NCBI GenBank assembly: GCA_028671895.1
Contig: CM053813.1
Span: 17,066,001-17,130,000 of the forward strand
DNA length: 64,000 nucleotides
Reading direction: 5' to 3'
From: Oenanthe sinensis
Lineage: Eukaryota; Streptophyta; Magnoliopsida; Apiales; Apiaceae
A model generated the notes under the pieces. The model was not told the DNA's origin and ran no database searches. It saw only the letters and a program-made list of their open reading frames with translations. A program made the position numbers and the translations under genes. How positions within the stretch are numbered: position 1 is the first letter of the stretch; every line of letters begins with the position of its first letter. Below are positions 45,388 through 55,782 of this stretch, one piece after another.

Positions 45388-46574
45388 TGTTAGGTCCAAA
45401 GTGTTGTAGAGGGGGGGGGGGGGGGTGAATACAACTTTTAAAAGTAATGAGAGAATATACAAATATGCAGGTAATAAATGATGACACAGAATTTCAAGAA
45501 TATATCATTATATTCATTGAGGAATTTGCTACAACATTCATAAAAGCATCATGATCAGTTGAACAATAAATACAGCAATTAAAGCTTGATTCAACTGATC
45601 CTCTCTCTCACTATTGTTTTATAGTAAATGCTCTCTCTTGAAATATATCGTAGAAAATACAGAGATGGATAAAAATCTATATATTTTTTAACAAATGAAA
45701 ACAAAGTGCTGCTTTTATAATGTCGTGCAGTCTTGATCTTGTCCTTTTTGTGTACGTGGCCCAATCAGGACTCGATAACAAAAAGTACTTTCCCAACCAC
45801 TCTGGATAAACCGTTCACAATAAGCCACTTGTCCCTTGAACATTAAATGCTACATATCGACCCGCATCTCGATCTCGGTCTGGACCCATCTCGATCTCGA
45901 TCTAAGTCGACAATCTCGATCTCGATCTGTGAGAATCTCGATCTCGATCTATGAGAATCTCGATCTCGATCTGTGAGAATCTCGATCTCGATCTCGATCT
46001 GCCGTGGATCGAGATTTGCCTTAGCAAATATGCACTCATCCAATGTTGACTTTCTTTAGTGACTAATTGTGGATTAATCTTTATGAGCAAGTTTCCCTAG
46101 CTTCTTCAATTTCTTTTCCTCACTCAATTCAAATGAGATCTTCTATTACTGACATGAACTTGCCTCCAATGTCCTGACACTTGATGCAATGGTCTGGTTC
46201 ATAAGTGACTAGTCTTGTAGGGGTTCTTGTTTCTGAATGTCAGTTCTCATTTGTTGATTAACCTTTACATTATCCAGTTGTTGAGATACACCACATGAAA
46301 TCACTTTGGTCTTCTTGATACTTTTTTGACATTAATTTGATTCTTCATTAGATAAGTTAGGGCATGAGAAATACTGAGATTGAACTTCTTCTCACTTAGG
46401 CATTCTTGATTAACCAAATTAGTTACTTGTAGTTACCAAGTATCATTACCATTTCTTCAGTTGATTGATTCCATGTGCTTCTTCAGTTTCCCTTGTTTTG
46501 CTGTTGTTTTATCTTTTACTTAGTTGATTTACATAGTAATTAAGTGTTACAAGTTAGTACACCTATGCCTTTCA
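45388..46574 (-). repeat. Element B, 3' LTR
   Basis: TGTTAGGTCCAAAG...CCTTTCA in plus orientation. It contains a 15-base G run (45411-45425; 11 in the other copy), a minus-strand TATA box TATAAAAG (45712-45719) and, upstream of it on the minus strand, a cluster of ATCTCGATCTCGAT repeats (45857-46015) ending in GGATCGAGATTTGCCTTAG. Confidence 0.95.
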
Positions 46575-47037
46575 ATCTCCCCCTATTTGATTGTCTAACA
46601 ATGACAACCAAATTCACAATGAGGATAACTCAACTAACCAGGGACTGAAAAAGATAAAATAACATTCATAAAAGATCATGTCAACTTGCATAATGCTTGG
46701 CTTGATTAACTAGCTTCATGTCTATTACTGATACTTCAAGTGCCAAAATTGGACACCAGTTGGCTCGATCAAATGGCTTCATGCTCTTCTAGAGATTTTC
46801 TCTAAGTACTTAAGAGCACGGTCCACTCAATCTTCAATTATCCTTCTGAAGTCCTTTTAGCAGTATTACCACCGCCGAACTTCGCGAAATAATTGACGCC
46901 TAATATAAACCAGTTTCAAGACACTTAGCTAACTAACTTCTACCTTACACTACACAAGAAAACAGATAATATACTTACAATGCAGGAAAACAAGAAAAAC
47001 AAATTACAACGCAAAGAAACATTAAAAGCATAATACA
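46575..47037 (-). other. Element B polypurine tract and 3' untranslated region
   Basis: The minus strand reads CAAATAGGGGGAGAT at 46575-46589 directly beside the LTR. The remaining 450 bases between the 3' ORF stop (47038) and the tract are non-coding. The first 60 or so (TTTGATTGTCTAACAATGAC, GAGGATAACTCAACTAACC) match element D at 30600-30665. Confidence 0.8.
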
Positions 47038-50000
47038 TTAAAACTTCGATTTCTTGCGCTCATCTTCCTCACGAGCTTTCTTCTTGGCTGTTTTTTCTTT
47101 CTTCATGAACTCAGGGTTGCAAACTTCATCCATCCTTTTCTTGAGAAGATTAAGTCCTTCCGCTTCCACATGATTTCTGATCTTGTAGTCTCGAAACAAC
47201 CTCAACCACCTCTCAACCATGCTGCGAGTGGTAAGCTTCGTGGGAATGTCTTCAAACCTCAGCTTAATGACTTTGTCAGGATACCCCTTTTCCCCTTTCT
47301 TCCTTATGACCAGCTGCTTAGGGTATCCAATGACAATAGCGGTGGTGCATTGCTGTAGCCTCTGAATGTCAAGCTGTTGGCTTCTCCTACAGATGTTATC
47401 AAACGTGACCCTTAGATAATCCTGATCAAACTCGTCAACATCATCCATCTCATCAATCAATTCCCTTATGATACACAGTGTTTCATGACTGTGTTATGCA
47501 AAGATGTCGTACTTGATCTCAAAGACGGTTTCCACCTGATGCTTGTCTGTATAGATCAGCAGATCATTCTCATTCTCAGCTTTGCTTTTGACAAACTTGA
47601 CATTTGCACCAACCACTGCACTAGCTTCCTCCCTCATTTCTCCTTCTTCAGGAATGTCTAATATTAGATCTCTGTATCTCTACACATACTCCTTTATTGC
47701 CTCTTCTTGCTGCTCGAATGCATAGTCTTCAGGCTCCTTCTTAACCACTGGTAGTTTGGCTTCAGGCAACTTGTATCTAACATCTTGCCTTCTTATCAAC
47801 TTCTCCAAGTCCTTAGCCACCAGCTTCTTTTCCTTTGTTAGAAAACCCTTTGAGAGGACTAGCTTTGCAACTGCCTTCAGTACATTTCCGCTCGGGGTCA
47901 GTTTCGAGTCATGCAGATTTACGATCCTCAAGACCTTGTCATGGACGTATCTGATCTGGTAGGGATTTAGAATAATGTCAACCCCTCTGTCTTCAGCCAT
48001 CTTCAACAGTTTCTCCTTAAACAGCACTCCAGTCTTGACAGAGGTGTCTACCTTGTGAGCGAATTCTACCATTTCACTTGCACCCCTTGCATGGAAGAAA
48101 GCTTCATCGACTATACACGGCTCGATTCTTGTTATGGGTGTCCAAGTAATCATCAGATTCCATGCCTTCTCCTTGAATATGACTTGTACGGAGGTGCATC
48201 CCTGTCTTATACTGTTTAGATAGTTCAGCAGCCAAGGGTTTAGATTTTCTAGCTCTTGGAGAAGGAAACTCAATCTTTCTGAGTTAGGAGCATAGGCTCT
48301 TGGTCCAGCTAAGGCTTCTCTAGCCTTGTCCTACTCGGGACCTTCCCTCCTTATGTCAGCCTGGACCTTAGGATCGTTGATCTTTTTCATTTCATACTCA
48401 TGTTGAGTTTTCTGTGCCGCTCTCTTCTCCTTTGCCATTAGTTCTTTTTTCACTATTCCTTGAAGCACTTCTTCATTCACTCTTTTTCTGGCTTCCCTGA
48501 AAATCTCTTCTTGCATCTCCGCTTCTTTCATTACTTCATCAACTTCTTCTTCTGGCACATGCTCGTCAGCAACCGAGTGGTCCCCTGCATCACCTGCAAC
48601 TCCTACGCCGGATCCGCCAGGATTTAGACCTCTTTCTTGTTCCCACTCTTTTTCCCGTTGCTCGAGTCTCGACCTCCTTGCCACTAAAGCTTCTACATCC
48701 ATCTCATCATCATCAGAATCTTCAATAAAGTTTCCCATAAATACATCACCGAGAGGTGTTTCTTTCTCAGCTTCTTCTTCAACTACCATCTTCTGCTTGC
48801 CTTTGTCCTTAAGAGCCGGTTGAGCCTCCTCCACCTTTTCACCAGATTTGTTTGAGGACTCGATCACCGGACCCTTACTAGTCAGCTTTTTCAGACCCTT
48901 ATCCTCCTTCTCCCCCTTAGATGGGTTATCCTCATCAGGAGCATCATCATCATTATTATCGTCACCACCACCACCGGTTGAAGGACCAGGTCCAGCCCTG
49001 TGACGTCCAAAGACAGCATCAAGTAGTTCATTCAGCTTCGTCCAGACCTGAGACATGCCATGAGTGACATCATCGACTGACCGCCCAACCTCCACCTGTA
49101 CCAATCCAAGATTGTTTATCTTTTCAATCATTTGATTTTAGACGGCAATCAGGTTCTCCATGTACTGAGCTCCGACCTCCAATCTTCCAGAGTGAGAAGA
49201 GACAGCAGCAGTAACACCAGCAACTCCAGCCTCCAAAGCCTCCACCTTCTTCACTAGATCCTACAATTTAGGGGACGGTGTTTGGCTTGGGTTAAACTGT
49301 TTACTCTCGCCGGGTTCTGTTTCACTCAAGATCCCTAAAGAGAAGGGATCTACTCTCCCTGTCTCTCACTCGTGTTTAGAGCCTAACAGTACTAGAGCCT
49401 CATCTACTAGTCGCTGGGGACTAGCGGTGAGTTTGTCGGCGATATCGGTCAGTGAGACTGAACCTTTAAGCGCTGTGTCTACGTTAGGAGACGGCGTTAT
49501 GACCATGTCATCCCCTTGTTCACCAAGAACCTTTTCTGGTTCACTGGGCTGTTCTGGAGGCGTAGACCCACCAGTCACCAGATATCGTTGCTCTACGAGC
49601 AACTTGTTTTCTGATTCAGATGAGGAAGAGTCATCCGTACTGGATTCGACAGACTCTTCCACATATAAACTTCTTGAGATCCTAGCATCGGAAGGTCTAG
49701 TCTCAGTTTTCCTTTCCTATTCTGAGAAATTGCTCAAAGAGCCCTGAGCGGACAACTCAGGGGAGGTAGGGCCAGCTCCTATTGGCTGTTGAGCTGGACC
49801 CCCTCCTTGACTCTCACCAATATACCTAGGTGAGTGCGAACGTGTTGGGATGTTTTGGAGAGGTGAGCCACCAGCGTGAGGTGTGGTGGCTATGAGAGGT
49901 GAACTATCCCTAACAGGTTGCGCAGTTGCCACTGGGTTAGAATCCACCTTTTGCTTCTTTGAGGGTGGCAGAGCTGCTGATGTGACTACTGTCTCAACTC

Positions 50001-51195
50001 CGACACTCCCTCCACTCGATTCACTCAACTCAGAAGAGCTTGCCTTCCTTTTATCACCAGTTTTAGGGCTGGCTGTATGTTTGAGAACAGAAGGGCTTGC
50101 AGCCTGAGATAGGGCCTGGGGGTTTTCAGGCCCACGGCTGTAGAAAACAAGGGTTGGTTGAATTGACGATTGGTCAAGATCAGCAAGAATAGGTACCTGA
50201 CTCAGAAGATCGTCATCCTTGTCGGCTCCAGCTTCTGCAACATTTGCATCGGCCATGTCAGCATCCACACCTGCTTCTCCCAAATTTCCAGACACTTGAT
50301 CTCTACCTGCAGCTTCGTTACCGCTACTCTCTGCTTCTACTACGGTAAACTGAGAAGCGTGCATCCTAGCATACTCATCTTGCAGATTCTGGAAGTACGG
50401 AGTCAGGCGCAACTCAAAAAGTCTTGACTTTTGCTGAGTTTCCATGGTGGAGATACTCTTTAAGGTCATATCAAAACATGCCATCCTTTCAGAGCCTTGA
50501 AATACTCTTCTGTGCTCCTCTAAAAGGACGTCATCCAGAACCATCTAAAGGAATCTTGGCATCCAGCATTTGACTGGTCCATCTTCCGGATTCCTAGATG
50601 CATTCTTTTCCAATTCCCACCTCTCAAGCAACTGAATCAACAGATGTTTGCCCACATTCACCTTCCTGTTGTTGGCCACTCCATATAGTATTACCCGGCA
50701 GTTGTTGTTCATCGACCTGTAGTCTTTGTCCTTTGGGAACATGCAGCGTTGAATGGATTGAACTACATAATCCCACTCAGCTGGTAGCATACCGGTGTTA
50801 ACCTTTGTTACCTTGATAGGACCCGTGGGAGGGCGACAACCTATCTCCGTGAATAATTGTAACATATCCTCCATAGTGGGTTCCGGAGCAAAATTTTCTG
50901 AAGGAAGCCCGAGTATCTCATTGAACTTCTGCAAACTAACCTCATATTTAGCACCACCGATAGTGAAGGATAAGCCTGTTGGATTTGCTTTACCACCCTG
51001 AATCTCTAATGTTGAGTAAACAGCTTGAAGGGTTTCGATATTCAGGATGGGAGAGGTGGTTAAAGCATGACTTATTATGGATGTGTTGTTGAGGGACTCA
51101 ATCCAGAACTGGTAGTGAATGAATCTACCAGTTGCTCGATCAGTAGAGAGATTAACAAAGTTGGTTTTGGGAATTGTTAAATTTGGGTTTGCCAT
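47038..51195 (-). pseudogene. Element B 3' ORF (env-position protein of unknown function), eight in-frame stops
   Basis: One frame, no indels, 1,385 codons from ATG 51195 to TAA 47038. Premature stops are at 50545, 49717, 49261, 48331 and 47680 (TAG), 49366 (TGA), and 49138 and 47494 (TAA), giving the lowest coordinate of each. N-terminal about 215 residues are a globular domain (MANPNLTIPKTNFVNLS, FWIESLNNTSIISHALTTSP, FTIGGAKYEVSLQKFNEILG). Next come a Ser/Pro/acidic linker, a coiled coil (about 49260-49000, LVKKVEALEAGVAGVTAAVS), an acidic and charged segment with DEDNPSKGEKEDKG and long charged helices, and a C-terminal domain (48280-47040) ending in a Lys-rich tail. No signal peptide or membrane segment is visible. 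The order resembles the 3' ORF of element A. Function unknown. Confidence 0.8.
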
Positions 51196-51825
51196 TTTAA
51201 ATTTGTGTTTGAGAAAAGAAATGTTCTGAAAAGGTTTTGCAATGGAAATTTAGAGAACAAGTTCTAAATTTAAACAAACAAAAAAAACGTACACAATCCC
51301 CACTAATTACCCCACGTAATTAGTGACACAATTTAAAACAAATTAACTTCCCCACTAATGACCACTTAACTCCCCACTAATGATTGACGGTTGAGTTTTA
51401 GAAAATTAAAGTGAACAGCCGTTTAGTTGTTTTAGCTTTGAAAAAAAACTTATATTTCGGAAAAACACAAAACAGGGCGGTTAAGTTGCACTTTATGAAT
51501 TAAACAGTAATACTCACACCTATTCCACTCAAGAACACAAAATAAATGAAGAACAAGAAAGCACGAAACCAAAAAGAACAAACTCACTCGAATGAAAAGA
51601 AAACTAAAGAGCGATTTGCAAGAACACGAATGACGTAAAATAAGCGCAAAGAGTTCAACAGTTTTATTTTAAACAAAATTTTGGCAGAGTTTTGTTTTAG
51701 TGATTAATGCTTTCAAGTAACAGTTAGTGATTTTTGTTTAAGAAAACTTGGTGTAATGGCAGGGAAGAGGATGCTGTGTATGTATGTATATGCGTGTGTA
51801 TATGAATGAACTTAAACTTTTTGAA
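51196..51825 (-). other. Element B presumed 5' leader of the 3' ORF
   Basis: Non-coding, AT-rich. It contains paired words TCCCCACTAAT at 51297, 51351 and 51372. Several short upstream ATGs occur on the minus strand. An open frame around 52104-51724 is only the translation of the CGATCT repeat. Confidence 0.5.
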
Positions 51826-52140
51826 AGAGAGAGAGAGAGAGAGAAAGTTAATGAAAATAATGAACAGTCTATATAATGCTATATATATAGACACGCTTAA
51901 AAAAAAGTAACTGAAAAGACAAGTCACATCTCGATCTCGAGATACGCATCTCGATCCCCATCTCGATGTCGATCTCGATGTCGATCTCGATCTACATCTC
52001 GATGTTGATCTCGATGTTGATCTCGATGTCGATCTCGATCTACATCTCGATCTCGATGTGGACAGATCGAGATTTACCTTAAACTTTTTAAGCAATTTTC
52101 GCAAGTCGATCTCGATCTCGATCCAGAAACAGATCGAGAT
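51826..52140 (-). promoter_or_regulatory. Element B internal LTR-like promoter module before the 3' ORF
   Basis: On the minus strand in order: a GATCGAGAT repeat cluster (52140-51927) that includes two copies of GATCGAGATTT(G/A)C(C/T)TTA, the same word that closes the LTR cluster at 46003-46024; a TATATATATA box (51889-51880); then a (CT)n pyrimidine tract (51844-51826), a common plant core-promoter feature. The LTR has the same order, cluster then TATA. The 3' ORF starts about 630 bases further on. Promoter activity is inferred. Confidence 0.55.
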
Positions 52141-52499
52141 TTGCTTTAGAAAATTTCAATGAAATTACAGGAATTAAACATTTATATGTAAAATTCATAA
52201 GATTTCACCACAAATTTTCACACCATTTTAGAAACTTACAATTTTGAAATGACAGGGAATTTAGCAAATAAATTATGCATTTCAAAAATTAAGTCTAGCA
52301 TTGAATCCCATCACTTCATTTGACATTAATCATATAGATACACAGATCAGCACAAGATTAATTTCATGAAACTTTCTAACTTTCCCTTATGACATGCAAC
52401 ACATACATTTTTGAAATTAAGTACACATTATTAATTATGAATATTCATGCACCACAATAATATGTACACAAACTGAATTATAACAGATAGGTTGCAAAA
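52141..52499 (-). other. Element B spacer after pol, non-coding
   Basis: AT-rich sequence between the pol stop (52500) and the GATCGAGAT cluster. No ORF or repeat recognised. Confidence 0.5.
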
Positions 52500-55400
52500 C
52501 TAACAGGTGTTAAGCATCCCCAATTCACCAACCAATCTAGAAAAAGTTGATTCGTCTAGAGGTTTAGTGAATATATCTGCTATTTGAAGTTCAGTAGACA
52601 CAAAATGCAACTCTACAGTTCCATTTTCTACATGCTCTCTAATAAAATGATACCTGATATCAATGTGCTTGGTCCTGGAGTGATCCACAGGGTTGTTGGT
52701 CATTGCAATAGCACTTGTGTTGTCACACATGATAGGAATCTTAGATACTTCCACACCGTAGTCCTTGAGTTGGTTCTTCATCCACAGTATCTGGGCCACA
52801 CAGCTTCCAGCAGCAATATATTCTGCTTCAGCTGTCGAGGTAGATACTGTGTGTTGTTTCTTGCTTTGCCAAGACACCAACCTTCTTCCAAGGAACTGAC
52901 ATCTTCCTGAAGTGCTCTTCCTATCTATTCTACAACCTGCGTAATCTGAATCCGAATAGCCAACAAGATTAAATCCTGTATCTCTTGGGTACCAAATCCC
53001 GAGATTTGATGTTCCCTTGAGATACCTAAAAATACGCTTTACGGCTATGAGATGTGACTCTCTAGGATCCGCTTGGAACCTTGCACATAAGCATGTAGAG
53101 AACATAATATCAGGTCTGCTAGCAGTTAAATACAAAAGTGAGCCGATCATACCTCGATAGCTTGAGATGTCTACAGGTTTACCCGCTTTATCCTCGTCAA
53201 GTTTCGTGGCTGTTGCCATAGGAGTCTTAGCTTGTGATACATCTTTGAGACCATACTTCTTCAATAGATCATGAATGTACTTGGTCTGGCAGATAAATAT
53301 CCCGTCCTTCTTCTGACTAACTTGAATACCCAAAAAGAACGTCAGCTCTCCCATAATGCTCATCTCATACCTCGATTGCATTAACTTTGCGAATTTAGTA
53401 CACAGCTTTTCATTTGCAGACCCAAAGATAATGTCATCCACATATACTTGCACCATTATTAGATCATCTTTGCATTTCTTGTAGAAAAGCGTCTTGTCGA
53501 TTACTTCTCTGGTGAAACCACTTTCTAGTAAGAAGTCTGACAGAGTTTCATACTACTTCCGCGGAGACTGCTTAAGGCCATATACTGATTTGAAGAGACG
53601 ATAAACATAATCACAGTATTTGCTGTCGACAAACCCGGGAGGTTGATCGACATACACTTCTTCATCCAGTTCACCGTTTAAGAATGCACTCTTGACATCC
53701 ATCTGATAGACTTTAAAACCATGATGTGCTGCGAATGCTAAGAACATCCTTACTGCCTCTAGCCTTGCTACTGGTGCGTAGGTTTCATCATAATCAATTC
53801 CTTCTCTTTGAGTATAACCCTTAGCAACCAGGCGAGCTTTATTTCGTGTTACCAGTCCATTTTCATCCAGCTTGTTTCTGAATACCCATTTTGTTCCAAC
53901 AACAGATCTATTCTTTGGTCTGGGTACCAGCTTCCACACCTTCTGCCTTTCAAACTGATTGAGTTCCTCTTGCATAACAATCACCTAATCAGCGTCATCT
54001 AGAGCTTCTTCCACCACTTTAGGTTCCATCTGGGAAAGGAACACTGAGTATAGACATTCATTCTCAGTGGCAATTTCAGCTCTAGCTTTTCCTCTAGTAG
54101 TCACTCCGGCATCTGGATCACCAATAATTAGCTCAAACGGATGGTCCTTGTTCCAAGTACGATCCCTAGCAAATGTTCTTGATGACTCAGCTTGATCTTG
54201 TAAGTGAAGGTGACTTAGTCTAGAAGCATTCCACTAGCTCCCCCTGAGTTAGTACCAGGTCTAACGGAAGGTGATCCCTCAGCCCTAGTGTTTTGTATTT
54301 GCGAAACACTAGACTCTTGATTAATTACATTATTTACCGTTGGATCACTACCCTGCACTTAAGACTTAGGAACTGTATCCACTTCATCAATATCCATATT
54401 TTCAAATCTTAGGGAAGTGGGCTCACTGTCTTCCTTTAGTATAGAAGGGAGCTTTGAGTCGTCGAATGTGACATTAAGGCTTTCAACCACCTTGCGATCA
54501 TTAAGCACAAACACCCTGTACGCTGCTACTGCTTTAAGAGAATATCCAACGAAAACCCCTTCATCTGCTTTGGCATCAAACTTTCCAAGTTGTGCATTGT
54601 CTCTTAACACAAAGCATTTGGCACCAAACACGTGAAAGTACTTGATAGATGGTTTTCGTTTATTCATCAGATAATACGGCGTCTCATTATAGTCCTTTAT
54701 AATCAGGGTTCTGTTCTGTGTATAACAAGCCGTGCTAACTGTTTCAGCCCAAAAATACAAAGGAAGTCTTGACTCATACAACATTGTCCTAGCTGCTTCA
54801 ACCAGTGTCCTATTCTTCCTTTCTACCACCCCATTCTGCTGCGGTGTTCTCGATGCTGAATATTGTCGTCTGATCCCTTTAGATATGCAGAATTCCATTA
54901 ACACTGAGTTCTTGAATTCTGTTCCGTTGTCGGATCGGATAGTCTTCACAGTCAGACTTGCTACGTTTTCAATTACCAGTACATGCCTAATGATCTCATG
55001 TGGCACTTCATCTTTCGATGTCACAAACATCACCCATGTGTATTTGGAAAAGTCATCGACAATCACCAGCGCGTATCTTTCCCTTAACATTGACATAACA
55101 TTACGGGTCTAAACAAATCCATGTGAAGTAGTTGTAGGGGCTCGGTAATGCTATTCACTTGCTTATCCTTATGTGAGGCTCTTTTCGATTTCCCCATCTC
55201 ACATGCTTCGCAGAGTCCATCTGGAGTAAACTCCATCTACGGCAGCCCTCTCACCAGTTCTCTCCTTACGAGATTATTCATTGCTTTAAAGTTCAGGTGA
55301 GATAATCTTTTATGCCATAGCCAACTTTCATCAGCAGAAGCCTTGCTGTAGAAACACGTGACTTCAGACTGATCAGCAGAATTCATGTCGGCTATGAACA

Positions 55401-55782
55401 AATTTGACTTCCTTACTCCTTTGAGAGTAAGGCTTCCATCCTTTTTGCTTCGAATCGAACAGTCATGCTTCCCAAAGTTTACGTCAAAACTCCTGTCGGT
55501 GAACTGACTAACGCTGAGAAGATTATGTCGCAATCCTTCCACAAAAGACACGTCCTCAATGATAACATTTCCACAAACAATCTTGCCATATCCCCGGGAG
55601 TAACCTTTGCTGTTATCTCCAAAAGTAACCACAGAGCTGGCTCTCAACACCAAATCTGTTAGTAGGGACTTATTGTCGGTCATATGCCTTGATGCTCCAC
55701 TGTCCAGCACCCATATGACTTTACTCTTTTCCTGTTCACTGCCTTGCAAATCCAGAAAGGTTAGGCGTTCTTCGGAACCCAA
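52500..55782 (-). pseudogene. Element B pol: protease, integrase, RT, RNase H with a few stops and frameshifts
   Basis: The protease has VIWVLDSGASRHMTDNKSLL (55720). The pre-integrase part is SWLWHKRLSHLNFKAMNNLV. Integrase shows DDFSKYTWVMFVTSKDE, RSDNGTEFKN and TPQQNGVVERKNRTLVEAAR (55055-54790). RT shows WKLVPRPKNRSVVGTKWVFR, QMDVKSAFLNGELDEEVYVD and the catalytic YVDD (53445). RNase H shows DRKSTSGRCQFLGRRLVSWQ, STAEAEYIAAGSC and QIADIFTKPLDESTFSRLV with the stop at 52500. It follows gag in the -1 frame with a 22-base overlap. Breaks are a stop at 55237, a frameshift near 55100, a stop at 54359 and further ones near 54230, 53985 and 53555. RT and RNase H are otherwise well kept. Confidence 0.93.

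Noticed and set aside
45843..46090. Minus-strand ORFs rich in Arg/Asp/Ser and Glu/Ile in the B LTR (also 59300-59553)
   Set aside because: They are translations of the ATCTCGAT repeat in the LTR and occur in both LTR copies with indels. Not a protein.
47038..51195. Retroviral envelope gene
   Set aside because: The ORF is in the envelope position but shows no signal peptide, membrane anchor or cleavage site.
51724..52104. 126-codon minus-strand ORF with RSRSTSRSTSR repeats
   Set aside because: Again the GATCGAGAT repeat read through, followed by the TATA and (CT)n region; it is regulatory DNA.
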